From NCBI RefSeq assembly GCF_002973535.1, contig NZ_PVEP01000010.1, forward strand, positions 82,851-146,850: 64,000 nucleotides of DNA. Direction: 5' to 3'. Below the pieces are notes generated by a model. The model saw nothing but the letters and a program-made list of their open reading frames with translations, did not search any database and had not been told where the DNA came from. The translations under genes and the position numbers were made by a program. Within the stretch, counting starts at the first letter, position 1. Each line of letters opens with the position of its first letter. Shown here in pieces: positions 30,190 through 41,773 of this stretch. The DNA is from Albidovulum denitrificans (GTDB lineage: Bacteria; Pseudomonadota; Alphaproteobacteria; Rhodobacterales; Rhodobacteraceae).

Positions 30190-31050
30190 CTACTTCCCGA
30201 GCGCCAGCGTCGTTTCGCGAAGCCAGGCGAGAAGGCCGCGGGTGTCGCCGCCCTTGGCGCGGATCGTTTCGGCCGGGATCGGGTCGCCGATGACCGGCGA
30301 TTGCGGGCGGTTCAGGGCGCGGTAGATCTCGTGCAGCAAAAGGCCCTGCCGGAAGGTGGCAGAGATCTTGTCGGCGATGTGGTAAAGCCGCGTATTGGTG
30401 CCGGGGAAGAAGATCGGCAGCACCGTGGCGCCCGACCGGGTCACCATCTTCGCGGTGAAGGGGTTCCATTCCGGTTCGATCGCGGGGTCGAAATAGCCCT
30501 TGCTGGTCGCGACCTTGCCCGCCGGGAACAGGATGATGACGCCGCCCTCCTTCAGATGCTCCATGCAGATGTTGCGCATCTGAAGGCTTTGCTCGCGGGC
30601 GTTTTCCTCATGCGGGAAGGGGACCGGCAGCATGTGGTGTTCGATCTGCGGAATCCCGGTGAGGAGCGAGCGGGTGAGGATCTTGTAGTCGGTCCGCACG
30701 CGGCCGATCAGCTCGCCCATCACCAACCCGTCGACAAGGCCGTGCGGGTGGTTCGCCACCACGACAAGCGGGCCGGTGGCGGGGATGCGGGCGATCTGGT
30801 CCTCGGGCGTCGTGACGGCGATCCCCATCGTCTCAAGCACCTTGGTGAAGAAGATCTGGCCCTCGGGGACGCCGGTCTTTTCGAACTGCCGGATCAGCTT
30901 GAGAAGGGTATACTTGCCCGTCAGCCACTCGATCACGCGGATCGTGCCGGCCTTGGCCGGATTGCGGAAGGTGCCGGCATAGGACAGGTTGCGCATACGA
31001 TAGGGCTGATAGTCAGGCCCCTCGTCAGTGCGCTGTCGGTCATGCTGCAA
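30190..31050 (-). CDS. PlsC-like lysophospholipid acyltransferase family protein
   Basis: A 286-aa acyltransferase. The catalytic block is NHPHGLVDGLV (about 100-110), spaced H-X5-D instead of the usual H-X4-D, followed by a substrate motif VIILFPAGKVATSKG. It would act on glycerolipids or ornithine lipids at the inner membrane. The proposed start is a TTG at 31050; the next in-frame ATG (30996) would drop 18 residues. It is only 32 bp after ptsH on the same strand, so it may be the tail of the chvI-to-ptsH operon. Confidence 0.75.
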   Translation of the reverse strand: MQHDRQRTDEGPDYQPYRMRNLSYAGTFRNPAKAGTIRVIEWLTGKYTLLKLIRQFEKTGVPEGQIFFTKVLETMGIAVTTPEDQIARIPATGPLVVVANHPHGLVDGLVMGELIGRVRTDYKILTRSLLTGIPQIEHHMLPVPFPHEENAREQSLQMRNICMEHLKEGGVIILFPAGKVATSKGYFDPAIEPEWNPFTAKMVTRSGATVLPIFFPGTNTRLYHIADKISATFRQGLLLHEIYRALNRPQSPVIGDPIPAETIRAKGGDTRGLLAWLRETTLALGK

Positions 31051-31082
31051 AATGGGACGGCCCCCTTCGGTCTAGAACCGGG

Positions 31083-31367
31083 TCAGTACTCCTCGCCGAA
31101 GCGATTGGCAACCAGCGCCTCAAGCGCGTCGGCAAGTTTCGCCGCGTCATTGCCCGAGGTGCGGACGTCGATGGTTGTCCCCTTGGACGCGGCGAGCATC
31201 AGAAGGCCCATGATGGAATCGCCCGACACGTCCATGCCGTCGCGGCTGACCTCGGCGCTGGCGTCATGCGCCTCGACCACCTCGACGAATTTGGCCGAGG
31301 CGCGGGCGTGAAGCCCCTTCTCGTTCACGATCCTGAAGGTGCGGGTGATGGCGGTCATCTCGTTCAT
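31083..31367 (-). CDS. ptsH: HPr phosphocarrier protein
   Basis: A 94-aa HPr-type protein with the active-site histidine in KGLHARASAKFV and the regulatory serine in GDSIMGLLML, the site HprK phosphorylates. The frame starts at 31367, overlapping the EIIA stop (ATGA); a second ATG three codons in is possible. No EI or EIIB/C genes are in the window, so it likely acts in a regulatory phosphorelay, as in other alphaproteobacteria. Confidence 0.93.
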   Translation of the reverse strand: MNEMTAITRTFRIVNEKGLHARASAKFVEVVEAHDASAEVSRDGMDVSGDSIMGLLMLAASKGTTIDVRTSGNDAAKLADALEALVANRFGEEY

Positions 31368-31765
31368 TGGGCGGCGTGTCCGGTGCCGATATAGCTGTTG
31401 ATATACTTGCGCGCGGCGTCAAGCGCGTTGTCCGACGCCTCACCCACGCTCAGGTGGCGCGACTTGGCGAGTTTGATGAGCATCGGCAGGTTGGCGCCGT
31501 AAAGGATGCGCCGGTCCGAGGTGGAGCAGGCGCAAAGGCTGAGGTTCGAAGGGGAGCCGCCGAACATGTCGGTCACTACCACCACGCCTTCGCCTGTATC
31601 CACGGCATCGGCGGCGGCGCAGATCTCATGCTGCTTGGCGGCGCGGTCGTGATCTTCCTCGATGGCGATGGCGCGAATGCCTTCCTGACGGCCGACGACA
31701 TGCTCGACCGCGGACAGGTATTCCCGCGCCAGACCACCATGTGCGACGATCACGATCCCGATCAC
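31364..31765 (-). CDS. PTS mannose-type EIIA protein (ManX-like)
   Basis: A 133-aa EIIA of the mannose family with the phosphorylatable histidine in [10 protein letters not shown] (His9) and [15 protein letters not shown]. Encoded between rapZ and ptsH with 4-bp overlaps on both sides, it accepts phosphate from HPr. Without a transporter EIIC it presumably serves regulation rather than sugar uptake. Confidence 0.92.
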   Translation of the reverse strand: MIGIVIVAHGGLAREYLSAVEHVVGRQEGIRAIAIEEDHDRAAKQHEICAAADAVDTGEGVVVVTDMFGGSPSNLSLCACSTSDRRILYGANLPMLIKLAKSRHLSVGEASDNALDAARKYINSYIGTGHAAQ

Positions 31766-32673
31766 GCCTTGTCACCCTGTGCCATATCGGCGGCCCCTGC
31801 CGCCTTCCGTTCCAATTCCCGGTGCCTCTTAGACACCTGCCAACCAGCCTCCGCAAGGTATATGGCGATCTTTTCCGCCACGGCAACGGAGCGGTGTTGC
31901 CCGCCGGTGCAGCCGAAACCGATCGCGAGGTGGCTTTTGCCTTCGACCACATGGGCCGGAAGGACGAATAGCAGAAGATCGCGCACCTGGTTCAGAAACG
32001 GTGCGTAGCGCGGATCACTTTCCAGATAGCGGGCGACGCGGTCCGACCGTCCATCCAGCGGGCGCAGTTCCGCGTTCCAGTGTGGATTGGTCAGGAAGCG
32101 GCAATCGAACATCATGTCGAGTCCGCGCGGAACCCCGCGCTTGTAGGAAAACGAATGGACCGAGACCGCCAGATGTGGCGTGCCGGAGGCGCCGAACCAG
32201 CGCCCGATCTCGGCCTTCAGGTCATGGGGCGACAGTTCGGATGTGTCGATCAGCGCCTCGGCCCGCGCCCGGATCGGGGCCAGGAGGTCGATCTCGGCTG
32301 CAATGCCAAGGGCGGGGCTGTCATCGGGGGCAAGCGGGTGGCGGCGGCGGGTTTCGTTGTAGCGCCGGACAAGGACTTCGGGCCGGCAATCGAGATAGAG
32401 GACCTCGGGCGCTATTTCGGGCAGGCGGGTCAGCCGGTCGATCAGTTCGATCAGCCCTGCGGCGGAGAAATCGCGGTTGCGCACGTCGATGCCAAGCGCG
32501 ACGGGGCGCGACAGGGGCGGGCCGTCCAGCAGGCGGGGGATCAGGCTGAAGGGCAGGTTGTCGATGATCTCATAGCCCAGATCTTCAAGCGCGTGCAGCA
32601 CGGTGGAGCGCCCGGCGCCCGAAGGGCCGGTCACCAGAAGAACGCGCTGTCCGCCTTGCCCCGTGTCAGTCAT
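31762..32673 (-). CDS. rapZ: RapZ/YvcJ-family nucleotide-binding protein
   Basis: A 303-aa protein with Walker A GPSGAGRS (about 16-23) and the C-terminal family signature [20 protein letters not shown]. In enterobacteria RapZ is an RNA-binding adaptor in amino-sugar control. In alphaproteobacteria it is conserved next to hprK and the PTS genes, where its role is less clear. It overlaps both neighbours by 4 bp. Confidence 0.92.
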   Translation of the reverse strand: MTDTGQGGQRVLLVTGPSGAGRSTVLHALEDLGYEIIDNLPFSLIPRLLDGPPLSRPVALGIDVRNRDFSAAGLIELIDRLTRLPEIAPEVLYLDCRPEVLVRRYNETRRRHPLAPDDSPALGIAAEIDLLAPIRARAEALIDTSELSPHDLKAEIGRWFGASGTPHLAVSVHSFSYKRGVPRGLDMMFDCRFLTNPHWNAELRPLDGRSDRVARYLESDPRYAPFLNQVRDLLLFVLPAHVVEGKSHLAIGFGCTGGQHRSVAVAEKIAIYLAEAGWQVSKRHRELERKAAGAADMAQGDKA

Positions 32674-33098
32674 TCAGCGCGCCCCCCTTTCAGGTATTGC
32701 AGGATCGCGGCGGGGAAATGCGGGCCGGTGACGCCGTGCAGGACGGGCAGATCGACGCCGAGAAGCGTGGTGCTGCGCCGGGGGGGCAGACGCTCCCCCT
32801 CGATCTCGTCCAGATCGACGGCCATGACGACGCGCGCGGCGCTGACCGTCCTGGCCCGCAGGATGCCCACCCCGCGCGCCTCGATCCGGCCGCGGATGGA
32901 GGTGGGGGCGGCGGCGATCAGGACGCCTTCACGCGCGGCCAGGGCGGTGCGGTCGTCGCTGACCAGATCGCAGCCAAGCGCCATGAGGTGCAGGGCCAGG
33001 CCGGATTTCCCGGTGCCGGATGCGCCAAGGATCAGCACGCCGCGCCCGCGAAACGCCACGCAGCCCGCATGGATTATGCGGGGGCGCGGCACCGTCAT
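32670..33098 (-). CDS. hprK: Short HprK (HPr kinase/phosphorylase C-terminal domain)
   Basis: About 142 aa, only the catalytic C-terminal half of the classical ~310-aa enzyme, as usual in alphaproteobacteria. Walker A GASGTGKS is at about 25-32, and LVSDDRTAL and [13 protein letters not shown] (signature) follow. It phosphorylates and dephosphorylates HPr on serine. A GTG at 33104 overlapping the chvG stop is an alternative start. It sits between the sensor kinase gene and rapZ, implying that envelope signalling and carbon status are coordinated. Confidence 0.9.
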   Translation of the reverse strand: MTVPRPRIIHAGCVAFRGRGVLILGASGTGKSGLALHLMALGCDLVSDDRTALAAREGVLIAAAPTSIRGRIEARGVGILRARTVSAARVVMAVDLDEIEGERLPPRRSTTLLGVDLPVLHGVTGPHFPAAILQYLKGGRAE

Positions 33099-33100
33099 GG

Positions 33101-34834
33101 TCACAGCGGCAGACCGACGACGAAGCGCGCGCCGAGCGGGGCGGAGGTCAGGTCGGCCTCAAGCGGGCGGATGTTTTCAGCCCAGATCACACCGCCATGC
33201 GCCTCGACGATCTGCTTGGAGATTGCAAGGCCAAGGCCCGAGTGTTCGCCGAACTGGCCTTCGGGGCGTTCGGAATAGAAGCGCTTGAAGATCTTCTGAA
33301 GCGCCTGGTCGGGGATGCCCGGCCCGGTATCCTCGACCACGACCAGCACGCGGTTTTCCCGCTTGCGCAGCCAGACCCGGACCGCGTCGCCGTCCTGGCA
33401 GAAGGAAATGGCGTTGGTGATGAGGTTGACGAAGACCTGCGCCAGCCGTCCTTCAAGGCCGGTGATGACGATCGGTTCCGCCGGAAGGTCGGAAATGAAA
33501 TCGACCCCTTTCGATTTCGCATCCTCGCCCAGATAGGCGGTCAGGTTGCCCAGCATCTTGACGAGGTTGAAGCTTTCTTCCTCTTCCTTCACCAGCTCGC
33601 TGTCGAGCCGCGAGGCGTTGGAAATGTCGCTGACCAGACGGTCGAGGCGGCGGACGTCATGGTCGATGACATCAAGCAGCTTGTCGCGCTGTTCTTCCTT
33701 CTTGACCATCCGAAGCGAGCCGACGGCGGAACGCAGCGAGGCAAGCGGGTTCTTGATCTCATGCGCGACATCGGCGGCGAACTGTTCGTTGGCCTCGATC
33801 CGCTCGTAAAGGGCCGAAACCATGCCGCGCATGGCGCCGGACAGGCGCCCGATCTCATCCGGGCGGGCGGTCAGGTCGGGGATGCGGACCCGGTTCGGGG
33901 ACATCTTGCGGGCGTTCTTGTCGCGCCCGAGTTCCGCCGCGGCGGCAAGGTCCGAAAGCGGGTTGGCGATGGTGGAGGCCAAGACCAGAGACAGGCCGAT
34001 GGAAACGATGATCGCGATCACGAACATCTGCAACACCTGCTCACGCTCTACCCGGACAAGCTGGTCGATCTCTCCGGCGACCGAGGTCACGGCGGCGACG
34101 CCGACGACGGTGGTCCCCTGCCGGATCGGCGTCGCGACGGTAAAGATCGCCTCGCCCGTGGAATCGTGTCCGGTCCTGACCTGGGTCTGCCCGGCCAGCG
34201 CGCCGGCAACGAGGTCGCGCGCCATATCCTCGGTCGCGTGGAACGGATCGACGGTGCTTTCGGGGGCCAGAAGGCTTGCGATGCTTTCCCAGACCTTGGC
34301 AAGCATGTCGGTGATGAGGGTGGAGCGGCGGTCGCGTTGCAGGCCCAGAACCGTCTCCGGCTTCGGCCGGTCCATGCCGATGCTTGAGACGACAAGGCTT
34401 TCGGTCGGGTCGAAGATGAACAGTTCCGCCCCTTCGGGCAGTTCGATCCCCATCGCGGTGCGGATCGGGTCGATCCCGTCCGAGGTGGCAAGGTTCACCG
34501 GCCCCTCGGCGGGCAGCTGCGCCTCGAACACGTTGGCGATCAGCTGCGCCTCGGCCACAAGGCCGCTTTCGCGTTGCAAAACAAGGCTGTCGCGGAACGG
34601 GTTGAGGTAGAGCACGCCCGCGACAAGGACGATCATCGCCAGAAGGTTGAAGGTGATGATCTTGCGGGCCAGCGGCGAGCGGTTGAGAGAGATGAACCCC
34701 CGCTTTTCGCGCCCGGCCCGCAGTTCGGAATCGACAACGCCTTCGGCGGCCGTCCAGTCCTCACCGAGGACGACGTCCGCACGCCGGTTTCGCGATTTCT
34801 TGCCGCGCAAGTCGATTCCAGAGACCAAGGTCAT
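33101..34834 (-). CDS. chvG: ChvG-type sensor histidine kinase
   Basis: A 577-aa membrane kinase. It has a cytoplasmic N-terminal segment of about 55 residues, a first helix ([20 protein letters not shown]), a periplasmic sensor region, and a second helix ([19 protein letters not shown]). HAMP, the H-box [18 protein letters not shown] and an ATPase domain ([22 protein letters not shown]) follow. ChvG/ExoS proteins respond to acid or envelope cues and control carbon metabolism genes. The start overlaps the chvI stop by 4 bp. Confidence 0.93.
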   Translation of the reverse strand: MTLVSGIDLRGKKSRNRRADVVLGEDWTAAEGVVDSELRAGREKRGFISLNRSPLARKIITFNLLAMIVLVAGVLYLNPFRDSLVLQRESGLVAEAQLIANVFEAQLPAEGPVNLATSDGIDPIRTAMGIELPEGAELFIFDPTESLVVSSIGMDRPKPETVLGLQRDRRSTLITDMLAKVWESIASLLAPESTVDPFHATEDMARDLVAGALAGQTQVRTGHDSTGEAIFTVATPIRQGTTVVGVAAVTSVAGEIDQLVRVEREQVLQMFVIAIIVSIGLSLVLASTIANPLSDLAAAAELGRDKNARKMSPNRVRIPDLTARPDEIGRLSGAMRGMVSALYERIEANEQFAADVAHEIKNPLASLRSAVGSLRMVKKEEQRDKLLDVIDHDVRRLDRLVSDISNASRLDSELVKEEEESFNLVKMLGNLTAYLGEDAKSKGVDFISDLPAEPIVITGLEGRLAQVFVNLITNAISFCQDGDAVRVWLRKRENRVLVVVEDTGPGIPDQALQKIFKRFYSERPEGQFGEHSGLGLAISKQIVEAHGGVIWAENIRPLEADLTSAPLGARFVVGLPL

Positions 34835-35532
34835 TCTTCGTTATAACGATACCCGATACCATACAGCGTTTCGATTGCGGAGAAGTCGTCGTCAACCGTC
34901 CGCATCTTCTTGCGCAGACGTTTGATGTGGCTGTCAATGGTGCGGTCGTCAACATAGACCTGATCGTCATAGGCCACATCCATCAGCTGATCGCGGCTTT
35001 TCACGAAGCCGGGCCGCTGGGCCAGCGCCTGAAGCAGCAGGAATTCGGTGACGGTCAGCGCCACGTCCTTGCCCTTCCAGGTGACCGAGTGGCGCAGCGG
35101 GTCCATGGTCAGCGACCCGCGCGTCATGATCTTGGTTTCCTCGGTCGTCGCGACCTCGCCGGTGGCGATGGCCTCCTGACGACGCAGGAGAGAGCGGATG
35201 CGTTCGACCAGAAGCCGTTGCGAAAAGGGCTTTTTCACATAGTCGTCGGCGCCCATGCGCAGGCCCAGAACCTCGTCGATCTCATCGTCCTTGGAGGTCA
35301 GGAAGATGACCGGCATCGAGGTTTTCTGGCGCAGGCGCTGAAGCAGTTCCATGCCGTCCATGCGCGGCATCTTGATGTCCAGCACCGCCATGTCGGGCAG
35401 TTTCTTGTTGAAGGCGTCCAGCGCGGCCTGGCCGTCATTATAGGTCTCGACGTCGTATCCCTCGGCCTCAAGCGTCATGGAAACGGACGTAAGAATGTTC
35501 CTGTCGTCATCGACAAGCGCGATCTTTGCCAT
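34831..35532 (-). CDS. chvI: ChvI-type response regulator (OmpR family)
   Basis: A 233-aa regulator with receiver domain (acidic VDDD, phosphoacceptor in [13 protein letters not shown], Lys in VKKPFSQ) and a C-terminal winged helix ([31 protein letters not shown]). It is the partner of ChvG and first gene of a six- or seven-gene minus-strand operon. It is divergent from pckA, the known neighbour in many alphaproteobacteria, where ChvI can influence pckA expression. Confidence 0.94.
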   Translation of the reverse strand: MAKIALVDDDRNILTSVSMTLEAEGYDVETYNDGQAALDAFNKKLPDMAVLDIKMPRMDGMELLQRLRQKTSMPVIFLTSKDDEIDEVLGLRMGADDYVKKPFSQRLLVERIRSLLRRQEAIATGEVATTEETKIMTRGSLTMDPLRHSVTWKGKDVALTVTEFLLLQALAQRPGFVKSRDQLMDVAYDDQVYVDDRTIDSHIKRLRKKMRTVDDDFSAIETLYGIGYRYNEE

Positions 35533-35897
35533 TTGATTTTCCCTATTCTGCTCTCATTGTTCAATTTTTCGGTGCATTGTCCATTCATCGCGCACTCTGC
35601 GCAACGGATAAGTCAAAATCATGGCGTTCTGTCGAATCACTGCGGCGGAAAAACCCCAAAATATGACAATTCCGCCTTACTTGAGGGCATCGTTGCTGAA
35701 ATCCGCCAGTCCGGCGGGTGTGGTTGCGCTAAACGGGGCTTGATGGCGCTAACGAAAAAATCCGTTCTATTCCAATCGACTAGCCGCGTGATATAGGGGG
35801 CCTATCTTCCCGTATCGGGGGAAGTCTGCGGCCACCGGTGTGGACGCATGTGCATCAACGCCAAGACAGACCGGCTGCCGGCATCAGGAGCGAGCAT
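35533..35897. other. Divergent chvI/pckA intergenic region
   Basis: A 365-bp promoter region, more AT-rich than its flanks. It contains the direct repeat of GCGCTAA described separately. I cannot call promoter hexamers with confidence. Confidence 0.5.
35726..35754. promoter_or_regulatory. GCGCTAA direct repeats upstream of pckA
   Basis: GCGCTAAACG at 35726 and GCGCTAACG at 35746 are spaced 20 bp start to start, about two helical turns, roughly 145-170 bp before the pckA ATG. GCGCTAA half-sites are typical of LacI-type regulators; CceR of Rhodobacter is a LacI-type gluconeogenesis regulator. The link to it is inference. Confidence 0.45.
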
Positions 35898-37496
<1,599 letters not shown>

Positions 37497-37525
37497 GGCG
37501 GGGCGCACCGAAACGGAACGGAACG

Positions 37526-37550
37526 GGCCGTCCTTCGGGGCGGCCTTTTT
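37526..37550 (+). terminator. Rho-independent terminator of pckA
   Basis: GGCCGTCC-TTCG-GGGCGGCC (8-bp stem with one G-U pair, UUCG loop) is followed by TTTTT, 29 bp after the pckA stop. Confidence 0.88.
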
Positions 37551-37768
37551 CTTGGGCGTAGGGCAGGGGGCGCGCAGCGGCGGGCCACGGTCCGGCGATC
37601 CGGCGTTCCTGCATCACGCTTTATGCCAGCCAAGCCAGTCCGACATGGATGTCGCGCGGGACATCAGCCAATCGCCGGGCCTGGGGGTGGCCCGGCGATG
37701 CGCGGCGGCGCAAGCGCCGCTGTCTCGCGCGGGGTGCAGGTGTCGAAAAGCAGAAACTGCCCCATACG

Positions 37769-37793
37769 AAAAGGCCCGCCAGAGCGGCGGGCC
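37769..37793 (-). terminator. Rho-independent terminator of etfBA
   Basis: On the minus strand GGCCCGCC-GCTCT-GGCGGGCC is a perfect 8-bp stem followed by TTTT, about 30 bp beyond the etfA stop. Confidence 0.85.
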
Positions 37794-37823
37794 TTCCCTC
37801 GTTCAATCGACCTGTCGGGGTGA

Positions 37824-38750
37824 TCAAAGCTTGTCGGTCAGTTCCGGGACGACGGTGAAGAGGTCACCCACCAGGCCGTAATCGGCGACCTGGAAGATCG
37901 GCGCCTCTTCGTCCTTGTTGATGGCGACGATGACCTTGCTGTCCTTCATGCCCGCAAGGTGCTGGATCGCGCCCGAGATGCCGACCGCGACGTAAAGGTC
38001 CGGCGCCACGACCTTGCCGGTCTGGCCGACCTGCCAGTCGTTCGGGGCGAAGCCCGAGTCGACCGCCGCGCGCGACGCGCCCACCGCCGCGCCGAGCTTG
38101 TCGGCGAGCTTCTCGATCAGCGCGAAGTTCTCCTCGCTGCCGACGCCACGGCCGCCCGAGACCACGATCTTGGCCGAGGTCAGTTCCGGCCGGTCCGAGG
38201 CCGCGACCTTGTCCTCGACCCATTCCGACAGGCCGGGATTCGCCGCCGCCGACACCGTTTCGACCGGCGCGGAGCCACCGGCGCCCGCAGGCTCGAAGGT
38301 CGAGGTGCGGATCGACACGACCTTGACCGTGTCGCCCGATTTCACCGTCTGGATCGCGTTGCCGGCATAGATCGGGCGTTCGAACGTGTCGGCATCGACG
38401 ACGCCCGAGACGTCCGAGATCACCATCACGTCGAGAAGCGCCGCCACGCGCGGCAGCACGTTCTTGGCGTCCGTCGTGGCCGGCGCGACGATATGGCTGT
38501 AATCGCCCGCGAGCGAGACGATCAGCGCCGCCGTCGGTTCGGCCAGGCGGTGCCCCAGCGAGGCATCCTCGGCCACCAGAACCTTCTTCACGCCGTCAAG
38601 CTTCGCCGCTTCCGCCGCAGCCTCCGCGGCCTTGGCCCCGGCGCACAGCACCGTCACCTCGCCCAGCATCTTCGCCGCCGTCAGCGCCTTGGCCGTCGCA
38701 TCGACCGAAAGCTGACCGTCGGTCACTTCTCCAAGCAGAAGAACAGCCAT
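37824..38750 (-). CDS. etfA: Electron transfer flavoprotein alpha subunit
   Basis: A 308-aa ETF-alpha. The C-terminal FAD domain shows [14 protein letters not shown] and [20 protein letters not shown]. With EtfB it takes electrons from acyl-CoA dehydrogenases (including Mcd at 25.3 kb) to ETF:quinone oxidoreductase. The start overlaps the etfB stop by one base (TGATG-like). A strong terminator lies downstream. Confidence 0.96.
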   Translation of the reverse strand: MAVLLLGEVTDGQLSVDATAKALTAAKMLGEVTVLCAGAKAAEAAAEAAKLDGVKKVLVAEDASLGHRLAEPTAALIVSLAGDYSHIVAPATTDAKNVLPRVAALLDVMVISDVSGVVDADTFERPIYAGNAIQTVKSGDTVKVVSIRTSTFEPAGAGGSAPVETVSAAANPGLSEWVEDKVAASDRPELTSAKIVVSGGRGVGSEENFALIEKLADKLGAAVGASRAAVDSGFAPNDWQVGQTGKVVAPDLYVAVGISGAIQHLAGMKDSKVIVAINKDEEAPIFQVADYGLVGDLFTVVPELTDKL

Positions 38751-39511
38751 CAGATCACCCCCGCTTCGTCTTTGAGTTTCGCGATCAGCTCATCGACAGA
38801 GCCGACCTTGATCCCGGCCTTGCGGCCCTCGGGCTCGGCCGTCTTCACCACCGTCAGCCGCGGCGTGACATCGACGCCGTAATCGGCGGCGGTCTTTTCC
38901 TCCAGCGGCTTCTTCTTCGCCTTCATGATGTTGGGAAGCGAGGCATAGCGCGGCTCGTTCAGGCGCAGGTCCACCGTCACGATGGCGGGCATCTTCACCT
39001 TGATCGTCTGCAAGCCGCCATCGACCTCGCGCGTCACCGTGGCGCTGTCGCCGTCGATGGAAAGCTCGGAAATGAACGTCGCCTGCGACCAGCCCAGAAG
39101 CGCGGCCAGCATCTGGCCCGTCGCGTTCATGTCATTGTCGATCGCCTGCTTGCCGCAGAGGACCAGCCCCGGCTGCTCCGCATCGACAACGGCCTTCAGC
39201 AGCTTCGCCACCGCCAGCGGCTCGATATCCGTATGCACGTCCGAGGCCGCCTCGATCAGGATCGCCCGGTCGGCGCCCATGGCCAGAGCGGTCCGCAAGG
39301 TCTCCTGCGCCTGCTTCACGCCGATCGAGACCACCACGATCTCCTCGACCGCGCCCTTCTCCTTCAAACGGATCGCCTCTTCCACGGCAATCTCGTCGAA
39401 CGGGTTCATCGACATCTTCACGTTGGCAAGATCGACACCGCTCCCGTCCGCCTTCACGCGAACCTTCACGTTGTAGTCGATCACTCGTTTGACAGGCACA
39501 AGGACCTTCAT
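38750..39511 (-). CDS. etfB: Electron transfer flavoprotein beta subunit
   Basis: A 253-aa ETF-beta starting [19 protein letters not shown]. The family signature segment [23 protein letters not shown] is present, with GADRAIL and [18 protein letters not shown] earlier. A second ATG three codons upstream (39520) is in frame but too close to GGGAG. It lies 170 bp after the adenosyltransferase gene, probably with its own promoter. Confidence 0.96.
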   Translation of the reverse strand: MKVLVPVKRVIDYNVKVRVKADGSGVDLANVKMSMNPFDEIAVEEAIRLKEKGAVEEIVVVSIGVKQAQETLRTALAMGADRAILIEAASDVHTDIEPLAVAKLLKAVVDAEQPGLVLCGKQAIDNDMNATGQMLAALLGWSQATFISELSIDGDSATVTREVDGGLQTIKVKMPAIVTVDLRLNEPRYASLPNIMKAKKKPLEEKTAADYGVDVTPRLTVVKTAEPEGRKAGIKVGSVDELIAKLKDEAGVI

Positions 39512-39681
39512 CGGTGGCATATCTCCCTTGAACAATGGCCGCCCCTTACGGAACGGCAAGACGAGCTCTCGCCCGCCGTGTTAACGGCTTCGCTTCGCAG
39601 GTGACAGCGAAAAATCGACATTGGAACGTCGCTGGACGCCACGTTTTTGACTGTTAGCGACAGACAGGAACGCAAAATTTC

Positions 39682-40254
39682 CTAGCGGTTCGCGCCCGGC
39701 ACCCAGAGGACATCGCCCTGCCCGTCGTCATTGGCGGCGCGGGCGGCGACAAAGCACCAGTCGGACAGGCGGTTGAGGTAGCGGATCGCGGTGGCGTTGA
39801 CCTCATCCACCGTCGCCAGTTCCACCGCCAGACGTTCGGCGCGGCGCGCCACGGTCCGGCATTGGTGCAGATGCGCGGCAAGGGCGCTGCCGCCGGGCAG
39901 GACGAAGCTGCGCAAGGGCGCAAGGCCCGCGTTCATCGCGTCGATTTCCCCCTCAAGCCGTTCGACCTGCGCCGGGACCATGCGCAGCACCGGGTGGCCC
40001 GCCTCATCGTCGCGCGACATGTCGGGGCGGCAGAGATCGGCGCCAAGGTCGAACAGATCGTTCTGAATCCGCGCCAGCGCCAGATCGGTCTCGCCCGCCG
40101 CATGCAGCCGCGCAAGGCCGATGACGGCGTTGGTTTCGTCCACCGTCCCATAGGCCTGAACCCGCAGGCTGTGCTTGGCGACCCGTGCGCCATTGCCAAG
40201 CGCGGTTTCGCCGCCGTCGCCGGTTTTCGTGTAGATCTTGTTCAGGACGACCAT
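39682..40254 (-). CDS. PduO-type cob(I)alamin adenosyltransferase
   Basis: A 190-aa ATP:cob(I)alamin adenosyltransferase of the PduO class. The N-terminal ATP-binding motif KIYTKTGDGGETALGNG and the C-terminal YLNRLSDWCFVAARAAN are diagnostic. It makes adenosylcobalamin, required by ethylmalonyl-CoA and methylmalonyl-CoA mutases of the pathway that includes Mcd. It lies 2 bp after the HIG1-like gene. Confidence 0.93.
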   Translation of the reverse strand: MVVLNKIYTKTGDGGETALGNGARVAKHSLRVQAYGTVDETNAVIGLARLHAAGETDLALARIQNDLFDLGADLCRPDMSRDDEAGHPVLRMVPAQVERLEGEIDAMNAGLAPLRSFVLPGGSALAAHLHQCRTVARRAERLAVELATVDEVNATAIRYLNRLSDWCFVAARAANDDGQGDVLWVPGANR

Positions 40255-40256
40255 GG

Positions 40257-40463
40257 TCAGCCTCCACGCCGGAAGAAGACAAAGAGCAGGATCAGCGCGA
40301 CCGCGATGGCCTGGGCGATGATGCGGTAGCGCATGAGGCGGTTGGAGTGCTTGCGGTTGAACTCCCCCCCCTTGGCAAAGCCGCCGACCCCGATCATCAG
40401 GATGACCAGCACCGTCAGGCAGGCGATGGCGACGATTATGAATAGCGGGTCCCTTGTCATCAT
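40257..40463 (-). CDS. Small HIG1-like twin-transmembrane protein
   Basis: A 68-aa protein with two predicted helices (about 8-28 and 46-64) joined by a basic loop, FNRKHSNRLMRYRIIAQ. It resembles the hypoxia-induced HIG1 domain, whose relatives associate with respiratory complexes. It precedes the adenosyltransferase gene by 2 bp, so they are probably cotranscribed. A second ATG one codon in is possible. Confidence 0.75.
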   Translation of the reverse strand: MMTRDPLFIIVAIACLTVLVILMIGVGGFAKGGEFNRKHSNRLMRYRIIAQAIAVALILLFVFFRRGG

Positions 40464-40534
40464 GGCTCTCCCGGTTCGCGCGTGGCGCCCTGTCTAGCCT
40501 GCCCGGCGCGCCAAGGCCAGCGCGGCCTGATGCG

Positions 40535-41362
40535 CTATCCGCGACGGATCAGCGCGTCGAGCGCGCTTGTCGGCAGGATGCGGCGGGCGATGTTCATCAG
40601 ATAGGTCGGCGTGGTGACGAAGTAGCGTGGCGCGGGGCGGTCGGCCTCAAGCGCGCGGATCAGCTTGGCCGTGACCGCCGAGGCGGGCAGTTCGAAGCGG
40701 TCCGGCCCGCGTTTTTCGTAAAGCCGCTTGAGGAGGGTGGATTCGTATTGCGCCCGGCGCGGGCTCTCCTGCCAGTTCACCCAGCGTTCGAAATGCGGGA
40801 TGGAATTGACGCGGATCTTCGAGGTGATCGGCCCCGGCTCGATCAGGATGACCTTTATGGCCGTATCGGCCATTTCCAGCCTGAGAACGTCGGTCAGGCC
40901 TTCCAGCGCGAATTTGGTCGCCACATAGGCGCCGCGCCAGTGCAGCGGGACAAGGCCGAGGACGGAGGAGCAGTTGACGATCCGCCCATGGCCCTGCGCC
41001 CGCATGACCGGGATCACCAGCCGGGTCAGTTCGTGGTAGCCAAAGAGGTTGGTTTCGAAAATCTCGCGCAGGGCATCGGTCGGCAGGTCCTCCACCGCGC
41101 CGGGGCAGCCGAAGGCGCCGTTGTTGAACAGAGCGTCCAGCGTGCCGCCGGTGCGCGACAGCGCCTCATCCAGCGCGGTGCGGATGCTGGCGGCATCGGT
41201 ATAGTCAAGGGCGAAGCTTTCCAGGCCCTCGTCGCGCAGGCGGGCGCAGTCGGCCTCGGCCCGGCAGGTGGCAAAGACACGCCAGCCCGCGCGGGCAAGC
41301 CCGTGGGCGGCGTCATGGCCGATGCCGGAGGAACAGCCGGTGATGAGGATGGAGCGCGTCAT
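40535..41362 (-). CDS. Short-chain dehydrogenase/reductase
   Basis: A 275-aa classical SDR with nucleotide motif TGCSSGIG (about 8-15), NNGAFG in place of NNAG, the catalytic Ser in NCSSVLG, and YVATK. C-terminal residues suggest a membrane-associated retinol/steroid-type SDR, but the substrate cannot be told. It has the same orientation as the genes below it, 71 bp upstream of the HIG1-like gene. Confidence 0.88.
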   Translation of the reverse strand: MTRSILITGCSSGIGHDAAHGLARAGWRVFATCRAEADCARLRDEGLESFALDYTDAASIRTALDEALSRTGGTLDALFNNGAFGCPGAVEDLPTDALREIFETNLFGYHELTRLVIPVMRAQGHGRIVNCSSVLGLVPLHWRGAYVATKFALEGLTDVLRLEMADTAIKVILIEPGPITSKIRVNSIPHFERWVNWQESPRRAQYESTLLKRLYEKRGPDRFELPASAVTAKLIRALEADRPAPRYFVTTPTYLMNIARRILPTSALDALIRRG

Positions 41363-41462
41363 GCCGTCCGTTTGCCGTATCCGCGCCGCGCGGGCAAGGC
41401 GGTTGCGGGCGGTTGGGGGGCTGTTGCGCGCAGGTGGGGTGGGCTGAGGTGGCCTGAGCGAG

Positions 41463-41526
41463 CGTCCCGGACCTGATCCGGGACCTCCGCCCCCGACCGC
41501 CGAGGTCCCGGATCAAGTCCGGGACG
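41463..41526. repeat. Palindromic repeat, intact copy
   Basis: The left arm CGTCCCGGACCTGATCC... (41463-41487) pairs with 41502-41526 over 25 bp with one mismatch, around a 14-nt loop. The core CCGGATCAAGTCCGGGA type is a widespread intergenic element of alphaproteobacteria. Confidence 0.8.
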
Positions 41527-41773
41527 GGGCAGGATCGGGCCTCGCCGTCCGCGCTTTGTCGCCCCGGAGGCTCCATTATCCCCTATCGCCCGGAACAAGG
41601 CGCGCGATCGCGTGCCGCCGGGCAGCGCCCGACCGCCCCGGAGGGCGGGCGCTTTCGTGACGTTGCGGGGGCCACAAGCGTTTGGCGGGGCCGCGCGATA
41701 AACTGCCGGACAGAGCCGCTCCTGCGCCCACCCGCGGTCGTCCGCCGCCTGGCGCGTAGGGAAGGGGAGACCG

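Larger units (their letters stand above)
37497..37823. other. pckA-etfA convergent spacer
   Basis: A 327-bp gap between the convergent pckA and etfA. It holds one intrinsic terminator for each strand (37526-37550 and 37769-37793). The middle 200 bp are GC-rich without a convincing gene. Confidence 0.6.

Noticed and set aside
31000..31050. An out-of-frame ATG (31043) as start of the acyltransferase
   Set aside because: The frame from this ATG does not match the PlsC-like product; the real frame offers TTG 31050 or ATG 30996.
37551..37768. Possible small genes in the pckA-etfA spacer
   Set aside because: Frames of 60-110 codons exist on both strands, but they overlap terminators, lack ribosome sites and have shadow-like composition.
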